From the NCBI GenBank assembly GCA_009783695.1, contig WRCY01000006.1:1-64000 (forward strand): a stretch of 64,000 nucleotides of DNA. The letters run 5' to 3'. This DNA comes from Oscillospiraceae bacterium. GTDB lineage: Bacteria; Bacillota; Clostridia; Oscillospirales; Ruminococcaceae. The notes under the pieces were generated by a model, which had not been told where the DNA came from, ran no database searches, and was given only the letters and a program-made list of their open reading frames with translations. The translations under genes were made by a program, and so were the position numbers. This document shows, in pieces, positions 44,007 through 53,148 of the stretch (the stretch's first letter is position 1; the number at the start of each line of letters is the position of its first letter).

Positions 44007-45257
44007 CTATGTTTTAATCTTAAACTTGCCGATAAACTCCGCCAGCCGCTCCGACTGCAGGCTGATTTCCTTGCTGTCGCGCGCGCTTTCCTCCGCCGTG
44101 TGGCTATTTTTCTGCACCGTGGTATTGATTTTTTCGATGCCTTTATCAATGCCGGCAATCGCAGTCGCTTGGGCTTCAGACGAGCGCGCGATTTTAACCG
44201 CAAGCTCCGTGCTCTCGGTTATGCGCTCTACTATCTCATGCAGGGAAGCCGCGGTTTCTTCCGCAATCTGTGAGCCGAGCTCCGCCTTTTCGAGCGAGTT
44301 CGCGATTAAATCGCCCGTTTCCTTGGCGGCTTCCGCGCTCTTTGAGGCTAAATTGCGCACCTCGTCGGCTACCACCGCGAAGCCTTTGCCCGCTTCTCCC
44401 GCGCGGGCGGCTTCAACCGCTGCATTGAGCGCGAGGATATTGGTCTGGAAAGCAATCGAGTCGATAATCTTAATGACCCTGCTGATTGCTCTGCTTGATT
44501 CATTTATCTGGCTCACTGCGTCGGTCATCTGTGTCATCTGCTCGCCGCCTTTTTGCGCGAGTTCCTTTATAGCGAGCGAAAGCTGCGAAGATTCGGCAGC
44601 CATTTCGGAGTTACGGGCGGTCTGCTCGGCTACTTTCCCGATTTGCCCGCTCAAGCTCCCGATTTCATCGGCCTGCTCGCTTGTAACCTCAGCCAGCGCA
44701 AGCACATCATCGTTCATTTTAAACGAGCCCTGCGCCATATGATTCGACGCGTCCTGAATATCCACGAACATTATATTAAGGCTTTCGGTCATTTTAACCA
44801 GAGCCGAGCCCACCGTATCTTTTTGCGAACGGCAGTTTATAATTGTTGTCAGGTCGCCGTCCTTTACGGCGTTGAGCGATTTTATCTTATCGCGGAACAT
44901 GGCGAGCATATCGCCGATACTGCGGGAAATCTTTCCTATTTCGTCTTTGCGGCCGTTAAGTACTTTTGTCTGCTTATAAGCATAATCGTCAAGAAATATG
45001 TTTCCTGTTTCCGCAATGTCGGATATGCACCCCGCTAAGAATCCGAGCGGCTTTGAAATACTGCGCGCCAGTAAGAACGCCGATGTAAGCAGCGCCGTCG
45101 GCATCAATACAGCGAAAGTGCAGACAATTGCAACAAGTCCGTCAACGTTCTCGGCGCCGGATAATATGAACAGCATTACAACGCAAAGGCAAAGGCAGAT
45201 AAACGCCCCGCCTCCCAGTAATACGAATAATAAAGATTTTATGCTAAGCTTTTTCAT
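44007..45257 (-). CDS. Methyl-accepting chemotaxis protein without a periplasmic domain
   Basis: 416 aa from ATG 45257. Two TM helices are separated by only a few residues ([20 protein letters not shown] and [20 protein letters not shown]), so there is no external sensor domain. HAMP follows, then the signalling helix with [20 protein letters not shown] and [20 protein letters not shown], the CheA/CheW contact tip. It probably senses an internal or membrane-related cue. The longer frame to 45446 would read through leader element G and the promoter, so it is rejected. No che genes are nearby. Confidence 0.88.
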   Translation of the reverse strand: MKKLSIKSLLFVLLGGGAFICLCLCVVMLFILSGAENVDGLVAIVCTFAVLMPTALLTSAFLLARSISKPLGFLAGCISDIAETGNIFLDDYAYKQTKVLNGRKDEIGKISRSIGDMLAMFRDKIKSLNAVKDGDLTTIINCRSQKDTVGSALVKMTESLNIMFVDIQDASNHMAQGSFKMNDDVLALAEVTSEQADEIGSLSGQIGKVAEQTARNSEMAAESSQLSLAIKELAQKGGEQMTQMTDAVSQINESSRAISRVIKIIDSIAFQTNILALNAAVEAARAGEAGKGFAVVADEVRNLASKSAEAAKETGDLIANSLEKAELGSQIAEETAASLHEIVERITESTELAVKIARSSEAQATAIAGIDKGIEKINTTVQKNSHTAEESARDSKEISLQSERLAEFIGKFKIKT

Positions 45258-45267
45258 AAATATTTTT

Positions 45268-45340
45268 ATTAAGTCCTTTCTTGTAATCAAATTATTAAAA
45301 TAACGTTTTCCCCGAGTTAATTGCTTTATTTTAATCTTAC
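45268..45340 (-). promoter_or_regulatory. Leader element copy G
   Basis: ATTAAAATAAAG, TCGGGGAAAACGTTA, then ACAAGAAAGGACTTAAT. ATTAA pairs with TTAAT. AAAGGA lies 16 nt before the chemoreceptor ATG, and ATGAAAAAG matches the starts downstream of copies A and B. Confidence 0.8.
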
Positions 45341-45366
45341 ATTCCTTTAAAAATCGAAGTAGTTCT

Positions 45367-45395
45367 ATTTTAGCATAAATCTTCGTAAAAATCAA
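45367..45395 (-). promoter_or_regulatory. Chemoreceptor promoter
   Basis: Minus strand TTGATT (45390-45395) and TAAAAT (45367-45372), spacer 17 bp, about 27 bp before leader element G. Confidence 0.6.
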
Positions 45396-45399
45396 TACA

Positions 45400-45425
45400 A
45401 AAAAACGAGCGCAATGATTTTTATC
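45400..45425 (-). terminator. Terminator of the 59-aa gene
   Basis: Minus strand AGCGC / GCGCT stem around the stop region, followed by CGTTTTTTT. Confidence 0.55.
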
Positions 45426-45600
45426 GCGCTTGTTTTTCATCTTCAAGTTTTCTTATGTCACTCTCAATAATGTAATAAAATACATCTTTTTGCATTTTTA
45501 CACCAAGCCGCTCCTCAACCTTACATTTCTTCACAAACTTATTAGCCTTTGTCATGGCGTCAGCGTATTTAGTCATGAAATTTGCTGATGTTATATACAT
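45421..45600 (-). CDS. 59-aa hypothetical protein
   Basis: [20 protein letters not shown] then [19 protein letters not shown]; basic, predicted helical, no membrane segment. GGAAAGGGA precedes the ATG at 45600 by 5-6 nt and a terminator follows the stop. I recognise no family. It lies between the chemoreceptor and the second hairpin array. Confidence 0.55.
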   Translation of the reverse strand: MYITSANFMTKYADAMTKANKFVKKCKVEERLGVKMQKDVFYYIIESDIRKLEDEKQAR

Positions 45601-45633
45601 AATTGTCCCTTTCCCGTATGTAACAATATTCTC

Positions 45634-45766
45634 TATATAGCCGATTAACTTGAAAAACGGCGCGTTATCGGCTATGCAATCAAGTCAGGCCGCACAGCGG
45701 CTACGCGGCATTTGCCGCGTCTTAAAAAATGCTAAGGCATTTTTCAAGTTAACTTATTATATAATT
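45634..45766. repeat. Inverted-repeat-bounded hairpin array, copy 2
   Basis: Perfect 13-bp inverted repeats TTAACTTGAAAAA (45645-45657) and TTTTTCAAGTTAA (45740-45752) enclose GCCGC-ACA-GCGGC, ACGCGGC-ATTT-GCCGCGT and AAAAATGC-TAAG-GCATTTTT. The left flank TATATAGCCGATTAACTT closely matches TATATAGTCGTTTAACTT of copy 1 (6.7 kb), so both belong to one family although the inner stems differ in sequence. No reading frame inside. Confidence 0.65.
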
Positions 45767-45792
45767 TCGTGTGATAATTTCAAAACTTTAGC

Positions 45793-45821
45793 TTGCAAAT
45801 GGTTTGCATTTCTGATATAAT
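45793..45821 (+). promoter_or_regulatory. Aminotransferase promoter
   Basis: TTGCAA (45793-45798) and TATAAT (45816-45821), spacer 17 bp; located just beyond the hairpin array. Confidence 0.7.
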
Positions 45822-45850
45822 ATCTAATGAAAGAAAAAAAGGAGAGCAAT

Positions 45851-47083
45851 ATGTACACAGAGTTATCAAAAGAGGAGCTGAACGCGCTTAAAATCAAACT
45901 TGAAAAAGAATACGGAGAGCTGAAAGCAAAAGGCTTAAAGCTCGATATGTCGCGCGGGAAGCCATGCAGCGAGCAGTTAGGCTTATCAAACGAAATGCTT
46001 TACATAGATTTGGGTGATTTTAAAAGCGAGTCCGGCTTCGACTGCCGTAATTACGGCATGCCGGACGGGATTACGGAGGCGAAAAAATTGTTCATGCCTC
46101 TGCTCGGGTGTGAATGTGAGGACGGGATTATTATCGGCGGAAACGCAAGCCTGCAGCTCATATACGATACGATTGCAAGAGCGAAGTATGCAGAAGGCAC
46201 TAAATTTTTATGCCCTGTACCGGGGTATGACAGGCATTTTACTATCCTCGAGCATTTCGGGATTGAAATGATTTCTGTGCCGTTTTGTGAAGCCGACCTT
46301 GATATAGAAGCGGTTGAAAGGTTAGCTGCGGCAGACGAAAATGTAAAAGGCATCATCTGCGTCCCCATGTATTCAAACCCCGACGGTTTTACTTATTCCG
46401 CCGAAACTGTTAGGCGGCTTGCCGCGATGAAGACGGCGGCTGCAGACTTCAGCATTTACTGGGACAACGCCTACTGCGTACATCATCTGACCGATACGCC
46501 CGATGTTATTCCGAGCGTTATAAACGAGTGTAAAAATGCAGGCAATCCCGACCGTGCCTTCGTTTTCGCATCAACCTCGAAGATTACGTTTGCGGGCGGC
46601 GGGATTTGCGCCATCGCTTCAAGCATAGCAAATATAAACGCCGTAAAGAAAGAAATGTCAGTCCAAACCATAGGCTTTGATAAGCTGGGTCAGCTTCGGC
46701 ACGCAAAGTTCTTCAAAGACCCGGACGGCATAGCCCGGCATATGGAAAAGCACCGCGCCGTTATTGAGCCTAAGTTTAACTTAGTCTGTGAAATGCTTGA
46801 GCGTGAATTATCCCCGGATAAACTCGGGCAGTGGAATAAACCGCGCGGCGGTTATTTCATCTCTTTCAACGGTTTTAATAATACCGCAAAGCGAGTGGTT
46901 GAGCTCTGCAGGGAGGCGGGCGTAGTTTTGACGAACGCAGGAGCGACCTTTCCTTACGGAAAAGACCCGGAAGACAGAAATATAAGAATCGCGCCGACCT
47001 TTCCGCCAATGTCCGAGCTTGAAAGCGCAATGCAGGTGTTCTGTGCAAGCGTGAAGCTTGCAAGCGCGGAATCGCTTCTTTAA
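45851..47083 (+). CDS. PLP-dependent class I aminotransferase (aspartate aminotransferase-like)
   Basis: 410 aa. LDMSRGKPCSEQLGLS is typical of the MocR-like/PF12897 aspartate-aminotransferase group; YWDNAYCVHHL has the PLP-ring Asp and Tyr, STSKITFAGGGICAIASS the Schiff-base Lys, and NIRIAPTFPP the substrate-carboxylate Arg. Expected to transfer the amino group between aspartate or a similar amino acid and 2-oxoglutarate. ATG 45851 follows AAAGGAGAG; upstream in-frame codons lack a site. A hairpin follows the stop. Confidence 0.88.
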   Translation: MYTELSKEELNALKIKLEKEYGELKAKGLKLDMSRGKPCSEQLGLSNEMLYIDLGDFKSESGFDCRNYGMPDGITEAKKLFMPLLGCECEDGIIIGGNASLQLIYDTIARAKYAEGTKFLCPVPGYDRHFTILEHFGIEMISVPFCEADLDIEAVERLAAADENVKGIICVPMYSNPDGFTYSAETVRRLAAMKTAAADFSIYWDNAYCVHHLTDTPDVIPSVINECKNAGNPDRAFVFASTSKITFAGGGICAIASSIANINAVKKEMSVQTIGFDKLGQLRHAKFFKDPDGIARHMEKHRAVIEPKFNLVCEMLERELSPDKLGQWNKPRGGYFISFNGFNNTAKRVVELCREAGVVLTNAGATFPYGKDPEDRNIRIAPTFPPMSELESAMQVFCASVKLASAESLL

Positions 47084-47089
47084 AAATAA

Positions 47090-47116
47090 AAGGTGGCCGC
47101 GGCCGCCTTTTTATCA
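47090..47116 (+). terminator. Terminator after the aminotransferase gene
   Basis: AAAGGTGGC-CGCG-GCCGCCTTT, one G-T pair, followed by TT. Confidence 0.7.
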
Positions 47117-47196
47117 TGCGGTGTGAGTGAAGCTTATCAATGTGAGAGTATAACATAAGTGTGCAGGATTACAGGAATTGCACGAATTTTAATTGT

Positions 47197-47225
47197 TTGA
47201 CAAGAGGTAAAAATTGTGCTATTAT
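47197..47225 (+). promoter_or_regulatory. tRNA-Arg promoter
   Basis: TTGACA (47197-47202) and TATTAT (47220-47225), spacer 17 bp. Confidence 0.75.
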
Positions 47226-47244
47226 ATAAAAGTATGCTTTATTC

Positions 47245-47317
47245 CTGCCCGTAGTGTAATGGATAACATGACAGACTCCGACTCTGTTGATTACTGGTTC
47301 GAGTCCAGTCGGGCAGA
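47245..47317 (+). tRNA. tRNA-Arg (anticodon CCG)
   Basis: Acceptor CTGCCCG / CGGGCAG; D arm GTGT/ACAT with GG in the loop; anticodon stem ACAGA / TCTGT with loop CTCCGAC, anticodon CCG (codon CGG); T arm ACTGG-TTCGAGT-CCAGT; discriminator A. The 3' CCA is not encoded, which fits the presence of cca in this window. Promoter and terminator flank it, so it is a single-gene unit. Confidence 0.92.
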
Positions 47318-47324
47318 CTTTTAA

Positions 47325-47366
47325 AATTAAAATCCCGTCAAATTAATGACGGGATTTTAATTGTGT
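47325..47366 (+). terminator. tRNA-Arg terminator
   Basis: Perfect 16-bp stem AATTAAAATCCCGTCA / TGACGGGATTTTAATT with loop AATTAA. Confidence 0.85.
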
Positions 47367-47424
47367 TAATAAATGCTTCCGCGCTGTTCTCCGCTGCCTC
47401 AAAGCAGCTGTTCAAATACAAAAT

Positions 47425-50400
47425 TCATTCCGCTTCTGTAAGCAGCCCGTGAATCAGCTCCGCCGCCTCGTTATACTCGCTCATAAGAACTTTTGTTGAT
47501 ATAATTCTGACGGTTTCTGCGAGCTTTTCGCTGCGTGCATTTTTATGCAGCTCGTTAATAGCCGAGTTGATTGCGCCTGCATCCATTTCCTCAAGCGCTC
47601 CTGCAAGCTTCATGAGCAGCGGCTTTAATAAAGATGTATCAGCGGGTTCCGTATCGTTATGTGAGGAGGAAACAACTTCTTTAATCCTGACCAGCAGCTC
47701 GTTTAAGTCCGTCAAAAACTCATCGTTGCGCCCGGCGACGGCAGATGAATCGCCCTGCTTTGCGGCGAGTTCCAATTCATGGGCGAGCTTTGATATTTCT
47801 TCAGCGCCTATATTTGCCGACGCGCTCTTGAGCGCGTGAACATGGATTTCATATAGTTTCATGTCGCCGGTTTCGGCGCATGCTTTTAATTTTTCAATCC
47901 GCTCACTGCCGTCCTGTGCGAAAGCGGCGAGCGTTTCCAGATAATTCACGAGCGAGTCCGCCGAGAGCGAAATGCCTTTTTTAACGTTAATGCCCTTAAT
48001 CTCAATAGCGGGCTTTATTTCCAGCTCAAACTGCGGAATGACAATGCTGCTCGTGTCGGATAAACCTTTTTGTTTTGATTTCGGGATAAACTTTTCTAAA
48101 ATTGAATTCAGCTTAACAGTGTCAATAGGCTTTGACAAATATTCGTTGAAGCCGTTTTCAAGGAACATCTCCCTTGTGCCGGCGACGGCGTTGGCGGTCA
48201 GCGCGACAATCGGCACGGCGGTAAAATACTTTTCCTCGCCGTCGCCGAGCGCGCGGATATGCGCGGTGGCTTCAATCCCGTCCATGTCGGGCATTCTGTG
48301 GTCCATGAAGATTAAATCATAATCACGGGATTCAACAGCCGCGATTGCCTCCGGTCCGCTGCTGCAAAGGTCGATTTGCATACGGTAAGGCATAAGCAGC
48401 CCCTTTGCGACGCGCAGGTTCGTGTTAATATCGTCGACGACGAGCACTTTTACGCCGGGTGCCGTAAACCTTACGACCGCCTCGCTTATTTCGCTGTACA
48501 GGTAGCTGTCGGAAACATTGTTGAGTATATTGGCAATCGCCATCGAATAAACGGGCATGGAGAGCACGCTGAGTCCCCGTTCGGGGATTTTCTCGCCGAA
48601 CTCCGCAAGCAGCACGATTCTTGCGTTATCCTTGGATTTTCTAAAGATTTTTTTGCTCCGTTCATATAAAGTGTAAGATGTGAAAATAAAGTTGAAAGTA
48701 TTCTTTAATATAGTATCTTCAAGTGCTGCTTCGTCAGAAACAACCGTACAGCAGCCGCCCATGTTTTTAATCGCGTTATGAATGGAATTAGAATAAATAT
48801 CCCGCCGCTCATAAACGAGAACTTTCTTGTCCCCGGGGTTATCAATAGCCGCCAATTTATCGGTACTGTTTACTCTCTGCGGCAGTCTTACGGTAAATTT
48901 GCTTCCTGCTCCGTATTCCGACTCAACTTTAATTGTGCCGTACATAGCCTTTACTAGGCTTTTTGTGATTGTAAGACCGAGCCCGACACCCTCGATTCCC
49001 TGTCTTCTGCCGTCCTCAATCTGCACATACTCACCGAAAAGCTTTTCCAAATGCTCCGGTTTAATACCTCTGCCGCTGTCCGAAATTTCCATAACGAGAG
49101 TGGTCGTCTTGCTTTCGAGGTCGTTCTCGCTTGTTTCGCAGTAGGCGTTGAATATGACGAAGCCTTTGTCGGTGTATTTGACGGCGTTGCCGAGGAGATT
49201 AATTAAAATCTGCCGGATTCTTACCTCGTCGCCGACGAGCGAGTTTGGGATATTGCAGTCGGCGTTGACCGCGAACCTTACGGGTGAGTCAATGATTCTC
49301 ATGCGGATAATGTTTATCACGTCGTTGAGCAGGGAAGAGAAGAGGTAGTCTTTCGTAACGATTTTCAAGTTTCCCGCTTCGATTCTTGAGAAGTCCAATA
49401 TGTCGTTGATAATGGAGAGCATATTGGAGCTCGCCTGTTTCACAGTAAGAACGTGCTCGCGCAAGTCGTTCGGATTGTCCTCGCGCAGAGCAAGCTCCGT
49501 CATGCCGATGATTGCATTCATAGGCGTGCGGATTTCATGGCTCATGTGCGCGAGGAACGCGCTCTTTGCGCGGTTTCCCTGTTCCGCCTGCTTTTTCGCA
49601 GATACGAGCTCGGTAATATCAACAGAGTTTTGAATGTGCACCTTTTGCCCGTCAAGCCAGTTAATATATCTGTCAACATTGCTGTAAACACGGTTGGTAA
49701 GAGTGCTGTGCTCCTCCCATGAAAATATTCTATCGGGGTCTGCGTCAAGCTTATGACAGGGGCAGAATTCACACCTGTGGGTTATATTCTGCTGCAGTAC
49801 TTCATAACAGAGCCTTCCTACGGGTTCGCCCTCGATTCCGTAATGCCGCTTCATGCTGTCGTTCATGAAGAGAATCTCATGAGTGTCGGGAATCGTAACA
49901 TAAATCAATGTGTCTATGCTGTTGAGTATTTTTTCAAGAGCGTTGAGCGAATTTGTTTTAACTCTGTTGGCTTCGTTGACTTCCTCCACCACCTGCGCCA
50001 GCTGCTCCGTTGTTTCGACAAGGTCGCGGGTCATATCGTTACGGATAAAAGTGTTCGCAATCATAAATCCCGCCGAACGCATTACTTTTTCCTCATTCTC
50101 CGTAAACAGCCGCTCGTTCATGCAGTCGTCAAAACCGACAAACCCCCAGTAGCTGTCATGAACGAACACCGGCATTACGAAGAGGGAAAGTATACCCCTT
50201 GACTTAAGCGCCTCCTGCCGGGTAGGCTCCATCTCGCGCACCAGGCCTTTGATACATTCGCCGGCAAGCAGAGTTTTGTGCCACGGGCTGTCCCCGTAAG
50301 CAACATCGGCGCCCTCGGGGTCCTGTTTTGGCACATTGTCAACCCACTCGTGAGTGAGCAGGCTGTGCGCTATGCCGTTTTTAATGTAGTTCTTCCAAAT

Positions 50401-53064
50401 TGTCACGCGCTGCACATTAAGCGCTCTTCCCATGATGTCCATTGCTTTCATCATGGAGCCGTCGAAATTGTCAAGGTCCGGCTCAAGCAGGATTTCAGAT
50501 ATATGGTTTGCGCTTTCCAAAAGCATGTTCTGCTTGTCGAGCTCGTCCGTCATTCGCTTGGATTCACGCAGGTCGCGTATATAAGACGAGGCGATATATT
50601 CATTCGTTTTATCGGAATTGCGGACAAAAGTAACCTCGGCGGGTATAAGCTCACCTGTCGCGGATTGATACGTATATTCAAAGACGCTCTTCCCGTGCAT
50701 AAGCGCTTTTTTAATCTGCTCATTCGCATATTTTACAGAAAGTATGCCGCTTGGCTGGCGTTCCGGCGAAATCCGGTCGTGGTAATGATTGATATAGTCT
50801 TGCTTGTCTTTCATGCCGAAGAGCCTTACGGCTTCCTCGTTGCAGTCGAGAAGATTCAGGTCCTTATCCCATAGGTTGCAGGCGAGCGGTGTTGAATCAA
50901 GCATAAGCATAACAGACTCGAACGCCCGCTCGGTTACATCCATTGAAGCTTTGAGTTCAGTTATATCTCTGATTACACCTAAAACCCCCATAACCTTATC
51001 GTTATGGATAATCGGCGTTTTAACAGTTTCGCAGAACTTTTTAGTGCCGTCCGGGAAAGTGAACCAGCCCCGGGTTTTTATAGTCTTCTTTTCATTAATG
51101 ACCTTTTGGTCAGCGAAATTAAAGTTGTCCGGGAGCCTTTCTGCAAGACCCTCAATTTCCGGCGCTGTTTTACCGATGAATTCAATCTCGCTTTGTCCTA
51201 CAAAAGCTTCAAAATTATGATTGCAGCTTGTATAGGCGAGCTTTAAATCCTTGCTTAATATCATATCCGGAACCGCTCCGTACATCGCGGTAAGCGTATG
51301 AAGCTGCCCCTTGTACAGGTTGCGGTTCATGTTGTTGAGCACAAGTATGATAAACATTATAATTAACATGCTTGCCATGATGCACGCCGTCAGACCTATA
51401 TAAAATGTGCGCTGAGCGGCAAGTCTCTGCGAATAATCATAAGTGCGGCTCGTCCAGTCGCGGGTAATTCTGTCAATATCTACGCTGCTTTGAGCCTTGT
51501 TTATGACAGAGCTCAGCAGCTCTTCATTAATATTAAAACCGAAATACGAATTCGCCTCTTGTGAGGTAAATAATAAATTATTCTTATATCCGGCTTTTTC
51601 ATTAAAGTTTAATTGATAAAGAAGTATAGAATCGGAAGCGAACAGTAAATCAATCTCGCCTTTTTCAAGGGCGATAAGCGTCTGGTCTGTTGAATCAAAC
51701 AGGATAAAATTTTCACTGTCAGGGAACAGGCTTCTGTAGATTTCTTCAAAAGCGGTGCCTGCCTCAATTCCTACGGTTGTGTGCGGAATCCGGTAAAAAT
51801 CCAAATCCGGGAAGTCAGTTTTCGATATAAAGGCAGGGTATGATTTGAAGTAAGACGACTGCGACCACAAAAAGTTTCCGCGGCGCTCATCGGTTCGTTT
51901 CAGCTCCGAAATCATCGAGGCTTTACCTGTTCTGAGCATATCGAGGATTTGTGCCCAGGGAGTGCCTCCCTCATTTACTATTTCAAATTCAATTCCGGTA
52001 AGCAGAGTAATTTCTGCCATAATATCCGGAACTATACCTTGAAATGCTTTTTCTTCCCCGTTGTAAAAGCAAATCGGGTAGTTGGCGGATTCCATAACGA
52101 TACGGATTTTATCACCCGAAGCTGTTAAATCCGCGATGTAAGCGTTTTCATCAGGTGTGAATGAAAGAGAAAGTGCATACTTTATATACTCGAATTGATG
52201 TGTTTTATATAAATCATACAGCGTTTTTATTCCGCCTGCTTCGATGTACTTGTTAAAAACAGTGATGACGGAGGCATACTTCGGATTTGCGGTCGAAAGA
52301 GAAACAGGCGTATAAAGCATCTGAAAGATATCGGCATATGAAATAAACTCGTACTCATTGAACAAAACCGAAGTCACGGAGTCGATAACGAAAGCATCAA
52401 TTTCGCCGCTGTACAGGCGCTCGACCGCATCGGATTTATTGTATACGTTTACGATTTCAAACTCTAAGTCGGGATAAATACTTAAAATCGAGCCGGCTGT
52501 AATCGTGCCCGCCATGAAGCCTATCCGAAGCCCGTTAAGATTATCAATCCGTTCAATCCGAGCGTCGCTTTCCCGAAACAAAATGTTCAATCCCCGCTGT
52601 GCAATCGGAGCTGTCATGTAATAATCTATTCTGCGCGCAGGTGTAGCGGTAAGTTCTCCGGTAAAGTCAAAGGTGTGATTATCAATGCCGTCTTTCAAAA
52701 CGTTCCATTCATGGAACTCCGGTATAAATTCTATTCCGAAAAGCTCTGAAAGCAGCGCGCAGAGCGCAGGTGTAAAGCCCGTCACAGTACCGTCGGGCAG
52801 CACAAACGCTTCAGTTGTGAGCATTATGGCGTAAGAAAAGCTTTCCTTGCGGGATTTCAGCTCTTCTATTGACCTTATTTCCGTCTCGGTTATACCGGGA
52901 ATATCAAGATATGTATTGACTGCACTTATTTCAAAGCCGGAGTTATCCTTATTGTTTGCATTATTATAACCAAAACAACCCGTGGCAATCAGGGCGGCAC
53001 AGGCTGTAATTAAAAGCAGCAGCGACTTAATTCGGTTCAATCGCATAACTCGACTGTTAATCAT
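47425..53064 (-). CDS. Giant hybrid histidine kinase with two periplasmic-binding sensor domains
   Basis: About 1879 aa. Signal with lipobox-like ALIATGC, then two tandem SBP_bac_3-like domains (about 60-290 and 315-540), a TM near 568-592, PAS units and a GAF domain (about 600-1080), another PAS (near 1090-1165), HisKA with SHEIRTPMNAI (His near 1178), HATPase (NLLGNAVKYT), a degenerate receiver (about 1420-1520), a true receiver with FMDHRMPDMDG (Asp near 1587) and an Hpt domain (HVHALKSASANIG near 1740). BvgS/EvgS-like logic: external small-molecule binding drives a multi-step phosphorelay. ATG 53064 is 12 nt after AAAGGA of leader element H, the spacing seen for other copies. It follows the REC/HD-GYP gene. 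Confidence 0.88.
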   Translation of the reverse strand: MINSRVMRLNRIKSLLLLITACAALIATGCFGYNNANNKDNSGFEISAVNTYLDIPGITETEIRSIEELKSRKESFSYAIMLTTEAFVLPDGTVTGFTPALCALLSELFGIEFIPEFHEWNVLKDGIDNHTFDFTGELTATPARRIDYYMTAPIAQRGLNILFRESDARIERIDNLNGLRIGFMAGTITAGSILSIYPDLEFEIVNVYNKSDAVERLYSGEIDAFVIDSVTSVLFNEYEFISYADIFQMLYTPVSLSTANPKYASVITVFNKYIEAGGIKTLYDLYKTHQFEYIKYALSLSFTPDENAYIADLTASGDKIRIVMESANYPICFYNGEEKAFQGIVPDIMAEITLLTGIEFEIVNEGGTPWAQILDMLRTGKASMISELKRTDERRGNFLWSQSSYFKSYPAFISKTDFPDLDFYRIPHTTVGIEAGTAFEEIYRSLFPDSENFILFDSTDQTLIALEKGEIDLLFASDSILLYQLNFNEKAGYKNNLLFTSQEANSYFGFNINEELLSSVINKAQSSVDIDRITRDWTSRTYDYSQRLAAQRTFYIGLTACIMASMLIIMFIILVLNNMNRNLYKGQLHTLTAMYGAVPDMILSKDLKLAYTSCNHNFEAFVGQSEIEFIGKTAPEIEGLAERLPDNFNFADQKVINEKKTIKTRGWFTFPDGTKKFCETVKTPIIHNDKVMGVLGVIRDITELKASMDVTERAFESVMLMLDSTPLACNLWDKDLNLLDCNEEAVRLFGMKDKQDYINHYHDRISPERQPSGILSVKYANEQIKKALMHGKSVFEYTYQSATGELIPAEVTFVRNSDKTNEYIASSYIRDLRESKRMTDELDKQNMLLESANHISEILLEPDLDNFDGSMMKAMDIMGRALNVQRVTIWKNYIKNGIAHSLLTHEWVDNVPKQDPEGADVAYGDSPWHKTLLAGECIKGLVREMEPTRQEALKSRGILSLFVMPVFVHDSYWGFVGFDDCMNERLFTENEEKVMRSAGFMIANTFIRNDMTRDLVETTEQLAQVVEEVNEANRVKTNSLNALEKILNSIDTLIYVTIPDTHEILFMNDSMKRHYGIEGEPVGRLCYEVLQQNITHRCEFCPCHKLDADPDRIFSWEEHSTLTNRVYSNVDRYINWLDGQKVHIQNSVDITELVSAKKQAEQGNRAKSAFLAHMSHEIRTPMNAIIGMTELALREDNPNDLREHVLTVKQASSNMLSIINDILDFSRIEAGNLKIVTKDYLFSSLLNDVINIIRMRIIDSPVRFAVNADCNIPNSLVGDEVRIRQILINLLGNAVKYTDKGFVIFNAYCETSENDLESKTTTLVMEISDSGRGIKPEHLEKLFGEYVQIEDGRRQGIEGVGLGLTITKSLVKAMYGTIKVESEYGAGSKFTVRLPQRVNSTDKLAAIDNPGDKKVLVYERRDIYSNSIHNAIKNMGGCCTVVSDEAALEDTILKNTFNFIFTSYTLYERSKKIFRKSKDNARIVLLAEFGEKIPERGLSVLSMPVYSMAIANILNNVSDSYLYSEISEAVVRFTAPGVKVLVVDDINTNLRVAKGLLMPYRMQIDLCSSGPEAIAAVESRDYDLIFMDHRMPDMDGIEATAHIRALGDGEEKYFTAVPIVALTANAVAGTREMFLENGFNEYLSKPIDTVKLNSILEKFIPKSKQKGLSDTSSIVIPQFELEIKPAIEIKGINVKKGISLSADSLVNYLETLAAFAQDGSERIEKLKACAETGDMKLYEIHVHALKSASANIGAEEISKLAHELELAAKQGDSSAVAGRNDEFLTDLNELLVRIKEVVSSSHNDTEPADTSLLKPLLMKLAGALEEMDAGAINSAINELHKNARSEKLAETVRIISTKVLMSEYNEAAELIHGLLTEAE

Positions 53065-53070
53065 ATTCTC

Positions 53071-53148
53071 ATTAAGTCCTTTCTTCATTAAAGAGGAGCA
53101 AGAAGATTTAAATTCCCCGTTTCAAGTTCTCAAACTTCTTTTCCTAAT
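53071..53148 (-). promoter_or_regulatory. Leader element copy H
   Basis: ATTAGG, AAGTTTGAGAAC, AACGGGGAA, then AATGAAGAAAGGACTTAAT. ATTAGG pairs with CTTAAT using one G-T pair. Its 5' part lies inside the last codons of the HD-GYP gene. Confidence 0.75.

Noticed and set aside
44007..45446. Longer chemoreceptor start at 45446
   Set aside because: It would translate the promoter and leader element G; the ATG at 45257 gives a normal N-terminal membrane helix.
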